The notes under the pieces are model-generated. The model ran no database searches and had not been told where the DNA came from. It saw only the letters and a list, made by a program, of their open reading frames with translations. Shown in pieces: positions 8,901-17,339 of a stretch of 64,000 bases of DNA. The translations under genes and the position numbers were made by a program. The stretch's first letter is position 1; each line of letters starts with the position of its first letter. Origin of the DNA: Oleiharenicola lentus (lineage in GTDB: Bacteria; Verrucomicrobiota; Verrucomicrobiia; Opitutales; Opitutaceae); the NCBI RefSeq assembly GCF_004118375.1, contig NZ_SDHX01000001.1, forward strand, positions 682,001-746,000. The letters run 5' to 3'.

Positions 8901-9090
8901 CACCTTCGTGGACGTCAGCGGCGAGGTGAAGCTCACCAAGAACATGGCGCTCTTCGCCGGCGTGCGCAACCTGTTCAACAAGCAGCAGGTGCTCCAGCGC
9001 TACAATGACGTGAGCCCGACCTACTCGAAGAGCTTCCGTCACGAGGAGTTCGGCATCGCCATGAGCGTCGGCATCAAGGGTTCGTTCTAA
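5914..9090 (+). CDS. TonB-dependent outer-membrane receptor (pectin oligosaccharide uptake candidate)
   Basis: A 1058-residue receptor. A long N-terminal segment precedes the signal-peptide core YLLAALLALCLTGSALAQA (about residues 31-49). Next comes a carboxypeptidase-regulatory-like beta domain (TGTVYGRVLNVGNNRYLEKAMVTVEG, about 52-115), a TonB-box-like segment LDTFVIESQRE, a plug domain (NEGNPGEFLKYLPGITVDYVA, then SVRGFASQFTNVYWDGM) and a long beta-barrel with aromatic strand ends, finishing with GIAMSVGIKGSF. This architecture is typical of Opitutaceae receptors. No SusD-like lipoprotein is adjacent. It is preceded by the double operator and followed by a strong terminator, so it is a monocistronic unit. 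Substrate assignment to pectin oligosaccharides is by neighbourhood. Confidence 0.92.
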   Translation: MDATLTLWQRIVRVHPSAAQSACSGGFSAVRYLLAALLALCLTGSALAQAATGTVYGRVLNVGNNRYLEKAMVTVEGTNISTLTDQTGGYRLTLPAGPAKLNVSYTGLDAATITVDVIAGEFTMQDVELTSAARYGEDKTLVLDTFVIESQREYEGDALATNEQRHAPNVKVVMSSDSFGTINEGNPGEFLKYLPGITVDYVAADVRTVSVRGFASQFTNVYWDGMRMTSSASGNSGRVFEFEQVSINNTSRSEVSKVPTPDMPADSLGGTINFVSKNAFERKGAQLNYRFYMNGNNENLDFKKTPGPESGDSFKILPNFDFDYTLPLNDRFGIVITGLSSNQYVEQHRWQPTWNYAQAGATASNPYLQQWQLQDGPKTTNRASLGVKADWKVTDNQVLSVAFQNNYYKTFFGNRNLNFNIGTTATPSTTGRNSLQWGPSFVTSAFGRASVTQGSSFRDKLGNTFAAKVDHELRVGDWKVESGLSYAKSRSWYRALGRGHFANVGTTMQNVSTVSAFNIQDDSLVWVARDTNGATLNPNVLSNYRLGNLTDDPVDGFATMLQGRVDVERQLDVGFPLSVKAGGSMWEETRDNRRSGNQYTFVGADGTANTADDSAAPFVDTAYFNQDPFWGYQPIQWINPYLLAQAREDNPAWFRYNDVTSETNRINGSERISEKVTAGYIQFEGQLLQNKLGFVAGVRYEKTEDQGKGLLVNADNVWQRNANGSFVDGDLVTAGVQRVRRVDAGAVGSLQELYLVRQERAFESDRSYDGFYPSVHLTYNISNDFLIRFAYAKTFGRPDYANIIPNTTVNEDDTDPINNPGTISVRNTALRPWTGQNYDLSLEYYFKEGGLITGGVFKKDLSDFWGSRGGTVDAALANELGLDSRYVGWGVTTTVNVGDATIEGAEFNLIRPLTFLPGWGKFFTVKLNGTKLRLGGPNAPDFRGFIEETGNFNIGFNKKPFSANLTFNYRGRQKNAPQTGAQYGATAGFYEYYAPRTFVDVSGEVKLTKNMALFAGVRNLFNKQQVLQRYNDVSPTYSKSFRHEEFGIAMSVGIKGSF

Positions 9091-9121
9091 CCCGTCCGCC
9101 GCCAGCCTTCCTTCCGACCAC

Positions 9122-9154
9122 GCTGCCCGGGGCAAATGCCCCGGGCAGCTTTTC
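9122..9154 (+). terminator. Rho-independent terminator of the TonB receptor gene
   Basis: A perfect 12-bp stem GCTGCCCGGGGC / GCCCCGGGCAGC with an AAAT loop is followed directly by TTTTC. It separates the receptor from kduI. Confidence 0.9.
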
Positions 9155-9200
9155 TCCGAAGGGCAACTCAACTGGCATCCCGTCCGCTTCCTTCCGGCCC

Positions 9201-10031
9201 ATGCACATCCATCAAACCAGCAACCCGCGCTCCATCCCGACGCTGCCGACCGAGGAACTCCGCGCCGAGTTTCTCATCAGCGGACTTTTCCAAACCGGCG
9301 AGGTGCGGATGCGATACTGGGAGACCGACCGCACGGTCGTCGGAGGCATTGTGCCCGCCGCCGCGCCCCTGGCCCTGCCCAACGAGCCCGAGCTCCGCAG
9401 CGCCTACTGTCTCGAACGCCGCGAGGCCGGCGTGATCAATCTCGGCGGCCCCGGCACCATCGTCGCCGACGGCACGACCTACGCCATGGCGCCGCTTGAT
9501 GCGCTCTACCTCGGCCGCGGGGTCAAGGCCGTCACCTTCAGCTCGCAGTCGGCCGACCAGCCGGCGCGCTTCTATTTCCTGTCCTACCCGGCGCACACCG
9601 CCTACCCGGTCCGCCACATCCCGGTGAAGGACGCCAAGGCCGACCGTCTCGGCACCCGCGAGGGCGGCAACGAGCGCACGCTCTACAAGCTCATCCACCC
9701 GGCCGCCTTCCCCACCTGCCAGCTCGTCATGGGTTTCACCCGCCTCGAGCCGGGCAGCGTCTGGAACACCATGCCGCCCCACACGCATCTCCGTCGCTCG
9801 GAGGTGTATTGCTATTTCTCCGTCCCGGCCAACGCCGCGGTTTTCCACTTCATGGGTCAGCCGCACTCCACCCGCCATCTGGTGGTGCACGACCTGGAGG
9901 CCGTGCTCTCCCCGCCGTGGTCCATCCACTGTGGTGTCGGCACCGCCGCCTACGGCTTCGTCTGGGGCATGGGCGGCGAGAACCAGGAATTCGCCGACAT
10001 GGACCCCGCACCCGTGGCCCAGCTTCGCTGA
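9201..10031 (+). CDS. kduI: 5-keto-4-deoxyuronate isomerase (4-deoxy-L-threo-5-hexosulose-uronate ketol-isomerase)
   Basis: A 276-residue cupin-fold isomerase that converts 5-keto-4-deoxyuronate, the spontaneous product of unsaturated galacturonate, to 2,5-diketo-3-deoxygluconate. The zinc ligands of the family are all present: His194 and His196 in MPPHTHLRRSE, Glu201, and His243 in SIHCG. The length matches the family. It is followed 6 bp later by kduD, and both feed KDG to KdgK. It is the first gene after the receptor terminator. No promoter was recognised with confidence in the short leader that follows the terminator. Confidence 0.95.
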   Translation: MHIHQTSNPRSIPTLPTEELRAEFLISGLFQTGEVRMRYWETDRTVVGGIVPAAAPLALPNEPELRSAYCLERREAGVINLGGPGTIVADGTTYAMAPLDALYLGRGVKAVTFSSQSADQPARFYFLSYPAHTAYPVRHIPVKDAKADRLGTREGGNERTLYKLIHPAAFPTCQLVMGFTRLEPGSVWNTMPPHTHLRRSEVYCYFSVPANAAVFHFMGQPHSTRHLVVHDLEAVLSPPWSIHCGVGTAAYGFVWGMGGENQEFADMDPAPVAQLR

Positions 10032-10037
10032 TTTCCC

Positions 10038-10805
10038 ATGCCCTCGATTCTCGATTCCTTCCGCCTCGACGGCAAGGTGGCCATCGTCACCGGCGCCTCG
10101 CGCGGTCTGGGCGCCGCCATGGCCCAGGCCCTCGCCGAAGCCGGCGCCGACCTAGTGCTCGTGGCCCGCGGCGACATGGCCGCGCTCCAGCAGACCATCA
10201 CCGCCGCCGGCCGCCGCAGCATCGTGGTGCCGGCCGATGTCGGCTCGCCGGCCGCCGCCACGAAAATCGTGGCCGCCGCCTACGAGGCCTTTGGCCGCGC
10301 CGACATTCTCGTCAACAATGCCGGCATCATCCGGCGTGCGAACCTGCTCGAGTTCTCCGAGACTGACTGGAACGACGTGATCAACATCAACCTCACCGGC
10401 GCCTTCCGTCTCAGCCAGCGCTTCGCCGCTGAGGCCGTGGCGCGCTCCGCCAAGGGCAAGATCATCAACATCGCCTCGATGCTCTCCTTCCAGGGCGGCA
10501 TCAGGGTCGTCTCCTACACCGCCGCCAAGAGCGCCCTCGCCGGCCTCACCCGCGCGATGGCCAACGAGCTCGCCGCCCGCGGCATCAACGTCAACGCCAT
10601 CGCCCCCGGCTACATGGCGACCGACAACACCGCCGCGCTCCAGGCCGACCCCGAGCGCAATGCCGCCATCCTCGCCCGCATTCCCGCCGGCCGCTGGGGC
10701 ACGCCGGCCGATCTCTCCGGCGCCGTCGTCTTCCTGGCCTCCCCGGCCTCCGATTACATGCAAGGCCATCTCCTCGCCGTCGATGGCGGCTGGCTGGTGC
10801 GCTGA
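10038..10805 (+). CDS. kduD: 2-dehydro-3-deoxy-D-gluconate 5-dehydrogenase (SDR)
   Basis: A 255-residue classical short-chain dehydrogenase that reduces 2,5-diketo-3-deoxygluconate to KDG with NAD(P)H. The cofactor motif TGASRGLG (about residues 18-25), the NNAG motif in LVNNAGIIRRANLLEF, the active-site Ser/Tyr/Lys in IASMLSF and YTAAK, and the C-terminal LAVDGGWLVR are all visible. The IIRRA context after NNAG is typical of KduD. It is coupled to kduI with a 6-bp gap. The second SDR of the locus (23846-24634) is less KduD-like and is placed with uxaE and uxaC. Confidence 0.92.
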   Translation: MPSILDSFRLDGKVAIVTGASRGLGAAMAQALAEAGADLVLVARGDMAALQQTITAAGRRSIVVPADVGSPAAATKIVAAAYEAFGRADILVNNAGIIRRANLLEFSETDWNDVININLTGAFRLSQRFAAEAVARSAKGKIINIASMLSFQGGIRVVSYTAAKSALAGLTRAMANELAARGINVNAIAPGYMATDNTAALQADPERNAAILARIPAGRWGTPADLSGAVVFLASPASDYMQGHLLAVDGGWLVR

Positions 10806-10829
10806 GCAACCCCTGTCACCCTCACTCCC

Positions 10830-10917
10830 TGTCATTCAGCGCGCAGCGAAGAATCCAGTCGCCCGCATCCCGCGTCACATTCGAACCGCTGGATCCTTCG
10901 CTTCGCTCAGGATGACA
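10830..10917. repeat. Dispersed inverted repeat, TGTCATYCTGAGCG family, copy 1
   Basis: Left arm TGTCATTC...GCGCAGCGAAGAATCCAG and right arm CTGGATCCTTCGC...CTCAGGATGACA are near-complementary, giving a long imperfect hairpin about 88 nt in span between kduD and the DUF4861 gene. Two more copies lie at 51046-51143 and 52123-52233. Confidence 0.75.
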
Positions 10918-10931
10918 AACCCAGTGTCCCC

Positions 10932-12152
<1,221 letters not shown>

Positions 12153-12167
12153 ACCCGTCTCCTGCCC

Positions 12168-14840
12168 ATGAAGTTGCTCGCCCGCGCCTCTGCGCTCCTT
12201 GCCAGTTTCTTTGCCCTGACCGCCTGCGCCACGCAGGAAGCCAAGACACCCGCGGCCCAGCCGGCATCAGCCGTCGCCGCGGCGCCCGCCCCGTTGCCGA
12301 CGCCTGTCGCGGCGATTGCCGCCAAATTCAACGGCGCCACCCCGCTTGAGTGGTCGCGCCGTCTCGCGGACTCGGAGATGGCCCGCTACGGCGACCGGCT
12401 TTTTCACGGCGGCTCCAACCCGCGCGCGCGCTGGGACTACACCACGTCGCTGCTCGGCCTCTCGCTGGTGAAGCTCGGCGATGCCACCGGCCACAAGGCC
12501 TACACCGAGTGGGGCGCGAAGACCGTCGAGACCTTCGTGGCCGACGACGGCTCCATCCGCACCTACAAGATGGAGGAGTTCAACATCGACATGATCCCGC
12601 CGGGGAAGGTCCTGCTCGCGCGCTGGGAACAGGGCGTGCGCGATGCGCGTTTCAAGACCGCCATCGAGACCCTCCGCGAGCAGATGCGCAAGCACCCGCG
12701 CACCAGCGAGGGCGGCTTCTGGCACAAGCTCCGTTACCCGCACCAGATGTGGCTCGACGGCCTGTTCATGGCCTCGCCCTTCCTCGCGCACTACGGCAAG
12801 ATTTTCGAGGAGCCCGCGATGTTCGACGAGGTGGCCCGGCAGATCAGCCTGATGGACAAGCACGGCTACGATCCCAAGACGGGCCTGCACTATCACGCGT
12901 GGGACGAGAAGCGCGAACAGTCCTGGGCCAACAAGCAAACCGGCCAGTCGCCCAATTTCTGGAGCCGCGCCGTCGGCTGGTATGGCATGTCGCTGGTGGA
13001 CTCGCTCGATTTTTTCTCCCCGACGCATCCCGAGGTGGAGCACATCAACGAAATCCTCCGCCGCGTGGCCGACGGCATTGTGCGCTGGCAGGACCCGAAG
13101 ACCGGCCTCTGGTGGCAGGTCACCGACCAGGGCGCGCGCGAGGGCAACTACCTTGAGGGCACCGCCTCCTCGATGTTCGTTTATATTTTGGCCAAGGGCA
13201 TCAACCGCGGCTACCTGCCGCGCGAGACCTACCTGCCCGCCCTGCTCAAGGGCTACGAGGGCCTTATCCGCGACCTGATCGGCCCCGAGGGTGACACCGG
13301 CCGCATCAGCCTGAAGCAGTGCTGCGCGGTCGCCGGCCTCGGCTACACCAATTCCAAGGGCATGGCCCGCGACGGCTCGTTCGCCTATTACATCAGCGAA
13401 CCCATCATCGACAACGACCTGAAGGGCACCGGACCCTTCATCCTCGCCGGCATTGAGCTCGAGCAACTCCTTTCCGCCAAGGCTGACACCGCCTCCTTCC
13501 AGGCGCGCGGCTGGATCGACTACGATCGCGTGCTCGCCCGCATCAAGGCCCCGACTTTTCCCGCCCGCGATTTCCCGATCACCGACTTCGGCACCAAGGC
13601 CGGGGCCGCCGATAGCAGCGAGGCCATCGCCCAGGCGATCAACGCCGCCCACGCCGCCGGCGGCGGCCGCGTGGTCGTGCCGGCCGGCGAGTGGTTTACG
13701 ATGCCGATCACCCTCAAAAGCAACGTCAACCTCCACGTCGCCAAGGGCGCCACGCTCCGCTTCCTCTTCAATCCCGCCCGCCACCCGGTCGTTTTCACCC
13801 GCTGGGAAGGCGTCGAGTGCATGAACTACTCGCCGCTCATCTATGCCTTTGAGCAGGAGAACATCGCCGTCACCGGCGAGGGCGTGCTCGACGGCCAGGC
13901 CGACTGGGACAACACCTGGTGGTCTTGGAACAACAAGGCCAAGGCCCAGCCCACGCGGCAGATCGCCGCCCGCAACAAGCTCATCGAGCAGGCCGAGGCC
14001 GGCGTGCCGGTCGAACAGCGCGTCTTCGGCGAGGGCAGCTACCTCCGCCCGAACTTCATCCAGCCTTACCGCTCCAAAAACGTCCTCATCGAGGGCGTCA
14101 CCATCAACCGCTCGCCCATGTGGGTGATCAACCCCGTCCTCTGCCACAACGTCACCGTGCGCGGCGTGAAGGTCGTCTCCCACGGCACCAACAACGACGG
14201 CTGCAATCCCGAGTCCTCGCGCGACGTGCTGATCGAGAACTGCCTCTTCGACACCGGCGACGACTGCATCGCGATCAAGTCCGGCCGCAACGCCGACGGC
14301 CGTCGCGTCAACGTGCCTTCCGAGAACATCGTCGTCCGCAACTCGGTCATGAAGGATGGCCACGGCGGCGTGGTGCTCGGCTCGGAATGCTCCGGCCACA
14401 TCCGCAACGTCTTCGTCGAAAACTGCGAGATGGACAGCCCCGAGCTGGATCGCGCGCTCCGTTTCAAGAACAACGCCATCCGCGGCGGCATCCTGGAAAA
14501 CGTCTTCATGCGCAACGTGAAGATCGGCCGGGTGGGGGAGGCCGTCCTCACCATTGACCTGCTCTACGAGGAGGGTGCCAACGGCGCCTTCAAGCCCGTC
14601 GTCCGCAACGTCCAGATGGACAACATCACGAGCACGGCGAGCCCGCGCGTCCTGTTTATCCGCGGCTTCGAGGGGGCCATCGTGGACAACATCCGCATCA
14701 GCAACTCCACCTTCACCGGCGTGACCGACACCGAAGTCGTGACCAATATCGGTTCCATCCGCTTCGACAACGTCACCATTCTCCCGGCCAAGGGCGTGCG
14801 CGGACTCAACTCCGTGCCGCCGCCGACCCCGGCCAAGTGA
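12168..14840 (+). CDS. GH105-GH28 fusion lipoprotein (unsaturated galacturonyl hydrolase plus polygalacturonase)
   Basis: This 890-residue protein joins two pectinases. The N-terminus is a lipoprotein signal ending in LTAC (Cys20). Residues about 60-440 are a GH105 alpha/alpha barrel: MWLDGLFM (Asp197), WSRAVGWYGMSL and EGTASSMFVYILAKGINRGYL are family signatures. Residues about 465-880 are a GH28 right-handed beta-helix with the three catalytic aspartates in NNDGCN (Asp677) and DTGDDC (Asp698, Asp699) and the conserved His732 in GHGG. It would hydrolyse saturated polygalacturonate and remove unsaturated ends at one membrane-anchored site. The gene follows the DUF4861 gene after 15 bp. A stem-loop (14847-14873) separates it from exuT. 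Confidence 0.92.
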   Translation: MKLLARASALLASFFALTACATQEAKTPAAQPASAVAAAPAPLPTPVAAIAAKFNGATPLEWSRRLADSEMARYGDRLFHGGSNPRARWDYTTSLLGLSLVKLGDATGHKAYTEWGAKTVETFVADDGSIRTYKMEEFNIDMIPPGKVLLARWEQGVRDARFKTAIETLREQMRKHPRTSEGGFWHKLRYPHQMWLDGLFMASPFLAHYGKIFEEPAMFDEVARQISLMDKHGYDPKTGLHYHAWDEKREQSWANKQTGQSPNFWSRAVGWYGMSLVDSLDFFSPTHPEVEHINEILRRVADGIVRWQDPKTGLWWQVTDQGAREGNYLEGTASSMFVYILAKGINRGYLPRETYLPALLKGYEGLIRDLIGPEGDTGRISLKQCCAVAGLGYTNSKGMARDGSFAYYISEPIIDNDLKGTGPFILAGIELEQLLSAKADTASFQARGWIDYDRVLARIKAPTFPARDFPITDFGTKAGAADSSEAIAQAINAAHAAGGGRVVVPAGEWFTMPITLKSNVNLHVAKGATLRFLFNPARHPVVFTRWEGVECMNYSPLIYAFEQENIAVTGEGVLDGQADWDNTWWSWNNKAKAQPTRQIAARNKLIEQAEAGVPVEQRVFGEGSYLRPNFIQPYRSKNVLIEGVTINRSPMWVINPVLCHNVTVRGVKVVSHGTNNDGCNPESSRDVLIENCLFDTGDDCIAIKSGRNADGRRVNVPSENIVVRNSVMKDGHGGVVLGSECSGHIRNVFVENCEMDSPELDRALRFKNNAIRGGILENVFMRNVKIGRVGEAVLTIDLLYEEGANGAFKPVVRNVQMDNITSTASPRVLFIRGFEGAIVDNIRISNSTFTGVTDTEVVTNIGSIRFDNVTILPAKGVRGLNSVPPPTPAK

Positions 14841-14846
14841 CCGCCC

Positions 14847-14873
14847 CGGGCTTGCCTCCTGCGCTCAAGCCCG
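14847..14873 (+). other. Intra-operon stem-loop before exuT
   Basis: CGGGCTTG and CAAGCCCG form an 8-bp stem with an 11-nt loop. There is no U-run, so it is more likely an RNA-stability or processing hairpin than a full terminator. Confidence 0.4.
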
Positions 14874-14915
14874 CCCTGCTGATAAACTTCCCCCGTCCCC
14901 GCCTCCCCAACTCCC

Positions 14916-16262
14916 ATGACGAACGCCGCCCCTGCCTCCTCCACCGGTTCCGTGATCGGCCGCTACCGCTGGCGCATCTGCGCCGTGCTGTTCCTCGCCA
15001 CCACGATCAACTACATCGACCGGAACGTCTTCTCGTTCACGATCCTGGACACGACCTTCCGGCACCAGATGCTGGGCATCCCGCTCGACCAGCCGCTGAC
15101 GGAGGATGACTTGGCGCGATTCCGCGTGATCGTCAGCGAGATGGACGCCTGGTTCAAATATGCCTACGCGTTCGGCTTCCTGCTCGCCGGCTGGATGATT
15201 GACCGCATCGGCGTGCGCAAGGGCTATGGCACCGGCATCACCGTGTGGAGCGTGGCCGCTGTTGGCCACGGTCTGGTCAGCTCCGTCCTGGGCATGAAGC
15301 TGGCGCGCGGCCTCCTCGGCGTGGGTGAGGCCTGCAATTTTCCTGCGGCCATCAAGACGGTCTCCGAGTGGTTCCCCAAGAAGGAACGCAGCTTCGCCAC
15401 GGGCATCTTCAACGCGGGCGCCAATGTCGGCATCATTCTCACCGCCATCTTCGTGCCGCTGATCATCTCGCACCTGGGCTGGCGCGCGAGTTTCATCATC
15501 ACCGGCGGCGTCGGTGTGTTCGTCCTCTTCTGGTGGCTGGCCGTCTATCGCAAGCCGCACGAGCACCCCAAGGTCGGTGCCGCCGAGTTGGCCCACATCC
15601 AGCAGGACGGACCGCCCGAGGCTGACAAGCCGGTCAAGTGGCGCGAACTGATCAAATACAAGCCGACCTGGGCCTTCGCCATCTGCAAGTTCATGACCGA
15701 CGCCGTCTGGTGGTTCTACCTCACCTGGCTGCCCACGTTCTTCAACAGCAACCCGGCCTTCGAGACCAAGCTCGACCTCAAGCAGGTCGGCATCCCCTTC
15801 CTCGTCATCTACCTCATCTCCGACTTCGGCAGCATCTTCTTCGGCTGGCTGGCCACGCGCTTCATCGGCCTGGGCTGGACCGTCAACAAGGCGCGCAAGG
15901 TCACCATGCTCATCTGCGCCCTCTGCGTGGTGCCGATCGTGTTCGCCTCCATGACGAGCAGCATCGTCATCGCCATCGCGCTCATCGCGCTGGCCACCGC
16001 GGCCCACCAGGGCTGGAGCGCCAACCTCTTCACCACCGTCTCCGACCAGTTCCCCCGCCGCGCGGTGGGCAGCGTGGTCGGCCTCGGCGGTCTGGCCGGC
16101 GGTCTCGGCGGCGCCCTGCTCGCCGCCAAGGTTGGCTTCATCATCAACACCGGCGGCTATGTGCCGCTCTTCATCATCGCCGCCTCGGCTTACCTGCTCG
16201 CCCTGCTCATCATGCAGGTGCTCACGCCCAAGCTGGCCCCGGTCGAACTGAAGAACGCCTGA
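14916..16262 (+). CDS. exuT: Hexuronate transporter, MFS (ExuT-like)
   Basis: A 448-residue major facilitator with about 12 membrane helices. The N-terminal segment RWRICAVLFLATTINYIDRNVFSF, the loop FGFLLAGWMIDRIGVRKGYGTGITVWSVAA and LARGLLGVGEACNFPAAIKTVSEWFPKKER are hallmarks of the anion:cation symporter branch that includes ExuT and its relatives. It would import galacturonate, glucuronate or small (unsaturated) uronates across the inner membrane. It stands in the middle of the pectinase operon, with only 3 bp between its stop and the GTG start of the pectate lyase gene. The exact substrate (monomer or dimer) is inferred from context. Confidence 0.88.
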   Translation: MTNAAPASSTGSVIGRYRWRICAVLFLATTINYIDRNVFSFTILDTTFRHQMLGIPLDQPLTEDDLARFRVIVSEMDAWFKYAYAFGFLLAGWMIDRIGVRKGYGTGITVWSVAAVGHGLVSSVLGMKLARGLLGVGEACNFPAAIKTVSEWFPKKERSFATGIFNAGANVGIILTAIFVPLIISHLGWRASFIITGGVGVFVLFWWLAVYRKPHEHPKVGAAELAHIQQDGPPEADKPVKWRELIKYKPTWAFAICKFMTDAVWWFYLTWLPTFFNSNPAFETKLDLKQVGIPFLVIYLISDFGSIFFGWLATRFIGLGWTVNKARKVTMLICALCVVPIVFASMTSSIVIAIALIALATAAHQGWSANLFTTVSDQFPRRAVGSVVGLGGLAGGLGGALLAAKVGFIINTGGYVPLFIIAASAYLLALLIMQVLTPKLAPVELKNA

Positions 16263-16265
16263 TCC

Positions 16266-17339
16266 GTGTCGCCCCGGGTTCCGCTCCTGAGTCTCCTCGC
16301 GCTGGTCGTCGGCACCGGCGCACTCTCCGGAGCGGTCCGCTGGGGCCGGGTGCTGGAACAGCCGCCCGAGTGGTATGCCGGCGCGGAGGCCCGCGCCGTC
16401 GCGGCCTCCGTGTTGCTCTACCAGCGCCCCGAGGGTGGCTGGCCGAAGAACGTGGACATGACCGTGCCGCCCTCCGCGGCCTTCCTGGCCGACGCCGGGG
16501 CGCACGCCCCGACCATCGACAACAAGGCGACGACCACCCAACTCACGCTGCTCGCCGAGGTGATCACGGCGGCGGGAGCATCCGCCGCGCCGGAATGGCG
16601 GACGGCCTTTGAGCGGGGTTTCGACTACCTGCTGGCCGCCCAATACGAGAACGGTGGCTGGCCGCAGTTCTTTCCGCTGCGCAAGGGTTACTACACCCAC
16701 ATCACCTACAACGACAACGCCATGGTCAACGTGCTCGCCTTGCTGCGTGACAGCGCGCAGGGCCGGGCCCCCTTCGGCTTTGTGGATGAGTCGCGCCGCA
16801 CCCGCGCCGCCGCGGCGGTGCAGAAAGGCATCGCGTGCATCCTGCGCTCGCAGGTGAAGCAGGACGGCAAGCTCACCGCCTGGTGCGCCCAGCACGACGA
16901 GCACACCCTGGCGCCGGCTCCCGCCCGCAAGTTCGAACCGGCGTCACTTTCCGGCGGCGAAAGCCTCGGGCTCGTGAAATTCCTCATGACGGTGCCCGAG
17001 CCTACCCCGGAAATCATTGCCGCGGTCGAGGGCGCCGTGGCCTGGTTCGAGCAGGTCAAACTGACCGGCGTGCGCGAAGATCATCCGCCCGCGCCCGATT
17101 TGCCGCACAAGCACGACCGCGTGCTCGTGCCCGATCCGGCCGCGCCGCCGCTGTGGGCCCGTTTCTACGAGCTCGGCACCAACCGCCCGATCTACACCGG
17201 CCGCGACGCCATCGTGCGCTACAATCTCTCCGAAATCGAGGCCGAGCGCCGCGGCGGATATTCCTGGCACAGCGACGACCCGCAAAAACTGCTCGAGCGC
17301 GACTATCCCCGCTGGCGCAAAAAACACCACCTGCCATGA
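16266..17339 (+). CDS. pelA: Pectate lyase, PL10 family
   Basis: A 357-residue secreted lyase that cleaves polygalacturonate by beta-elimination, producing unsaturated ends for the GH105 enzymes. The start is GTG, 3 bp after the exuT stop. A signal peptide occupies about residues 1-22 (VPLLSLLALVVGTGALSGA). Family PL10 motifs are plain: RPEGGWPKNVDM, TIDNKATTTQL, YENGGWPQFFP, HITYNDNAM, WCAQHDE, PARKFEPASLSGGES and ARFYELGTNRPIYTGRDAIVRYNL. Its stop codon overlaps the ATG of the pectinesterase gene (ATGA), so the two are translationally coupled. Confidence 0.93.
   Translation: MSPRVPLLSLLALVVGTGALSGAVRWGRVLEQPPEWYAGAEARAVAASVLLYQRPEGGWPKNVDMTVPPSAAFLADAGAHAPTIDNKATTTQLTLLAEVITAAGASAAPEWRTAFERGFDYLLAAQYENGGWPQFFPLRKGYYTHITYNDNAMVNVLALLRDSAQGRAPFGFVDESRRTRAAAAVQKGIACILRSQVKQDGKLTAWCAQHDEHTLAPAPARKFEPASLSGGESLGLVKFLMTVPEPTPEIIAAVEGAVAWFEQVKLTGVREDHPPAPDLPHKHDRVLVPDPAAPPLWARFYELGTNRPIYTGRDAIVRYNLSEIEAERRGGYSWHSDDPQKLLERDYPRWRKKHHLP

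Noticed and set aside
5890-9171. A 1093-codon open frame on the minus strand opposite the TonB receptor
   Set aside because: It is Gly/Val/Glu-rich with no recognisable domain, while the plus-strand frame has a signal peptide, plug and barrel. The long antisense frame is caused by high GC in third codon positions.
10830-10917. Inverted repeat as rho-independent terminator of kduD
   Set aside because: Long imperfect arms and no U-run; copies at 51046 and 52123 show it is a dispersed element.
12267-14399. A 710-codon minus-strand frame opposite the GH105-GH28 gene
   Set aside because: Composition of a shadow frame and no motif; the plus strand is clearly coding.
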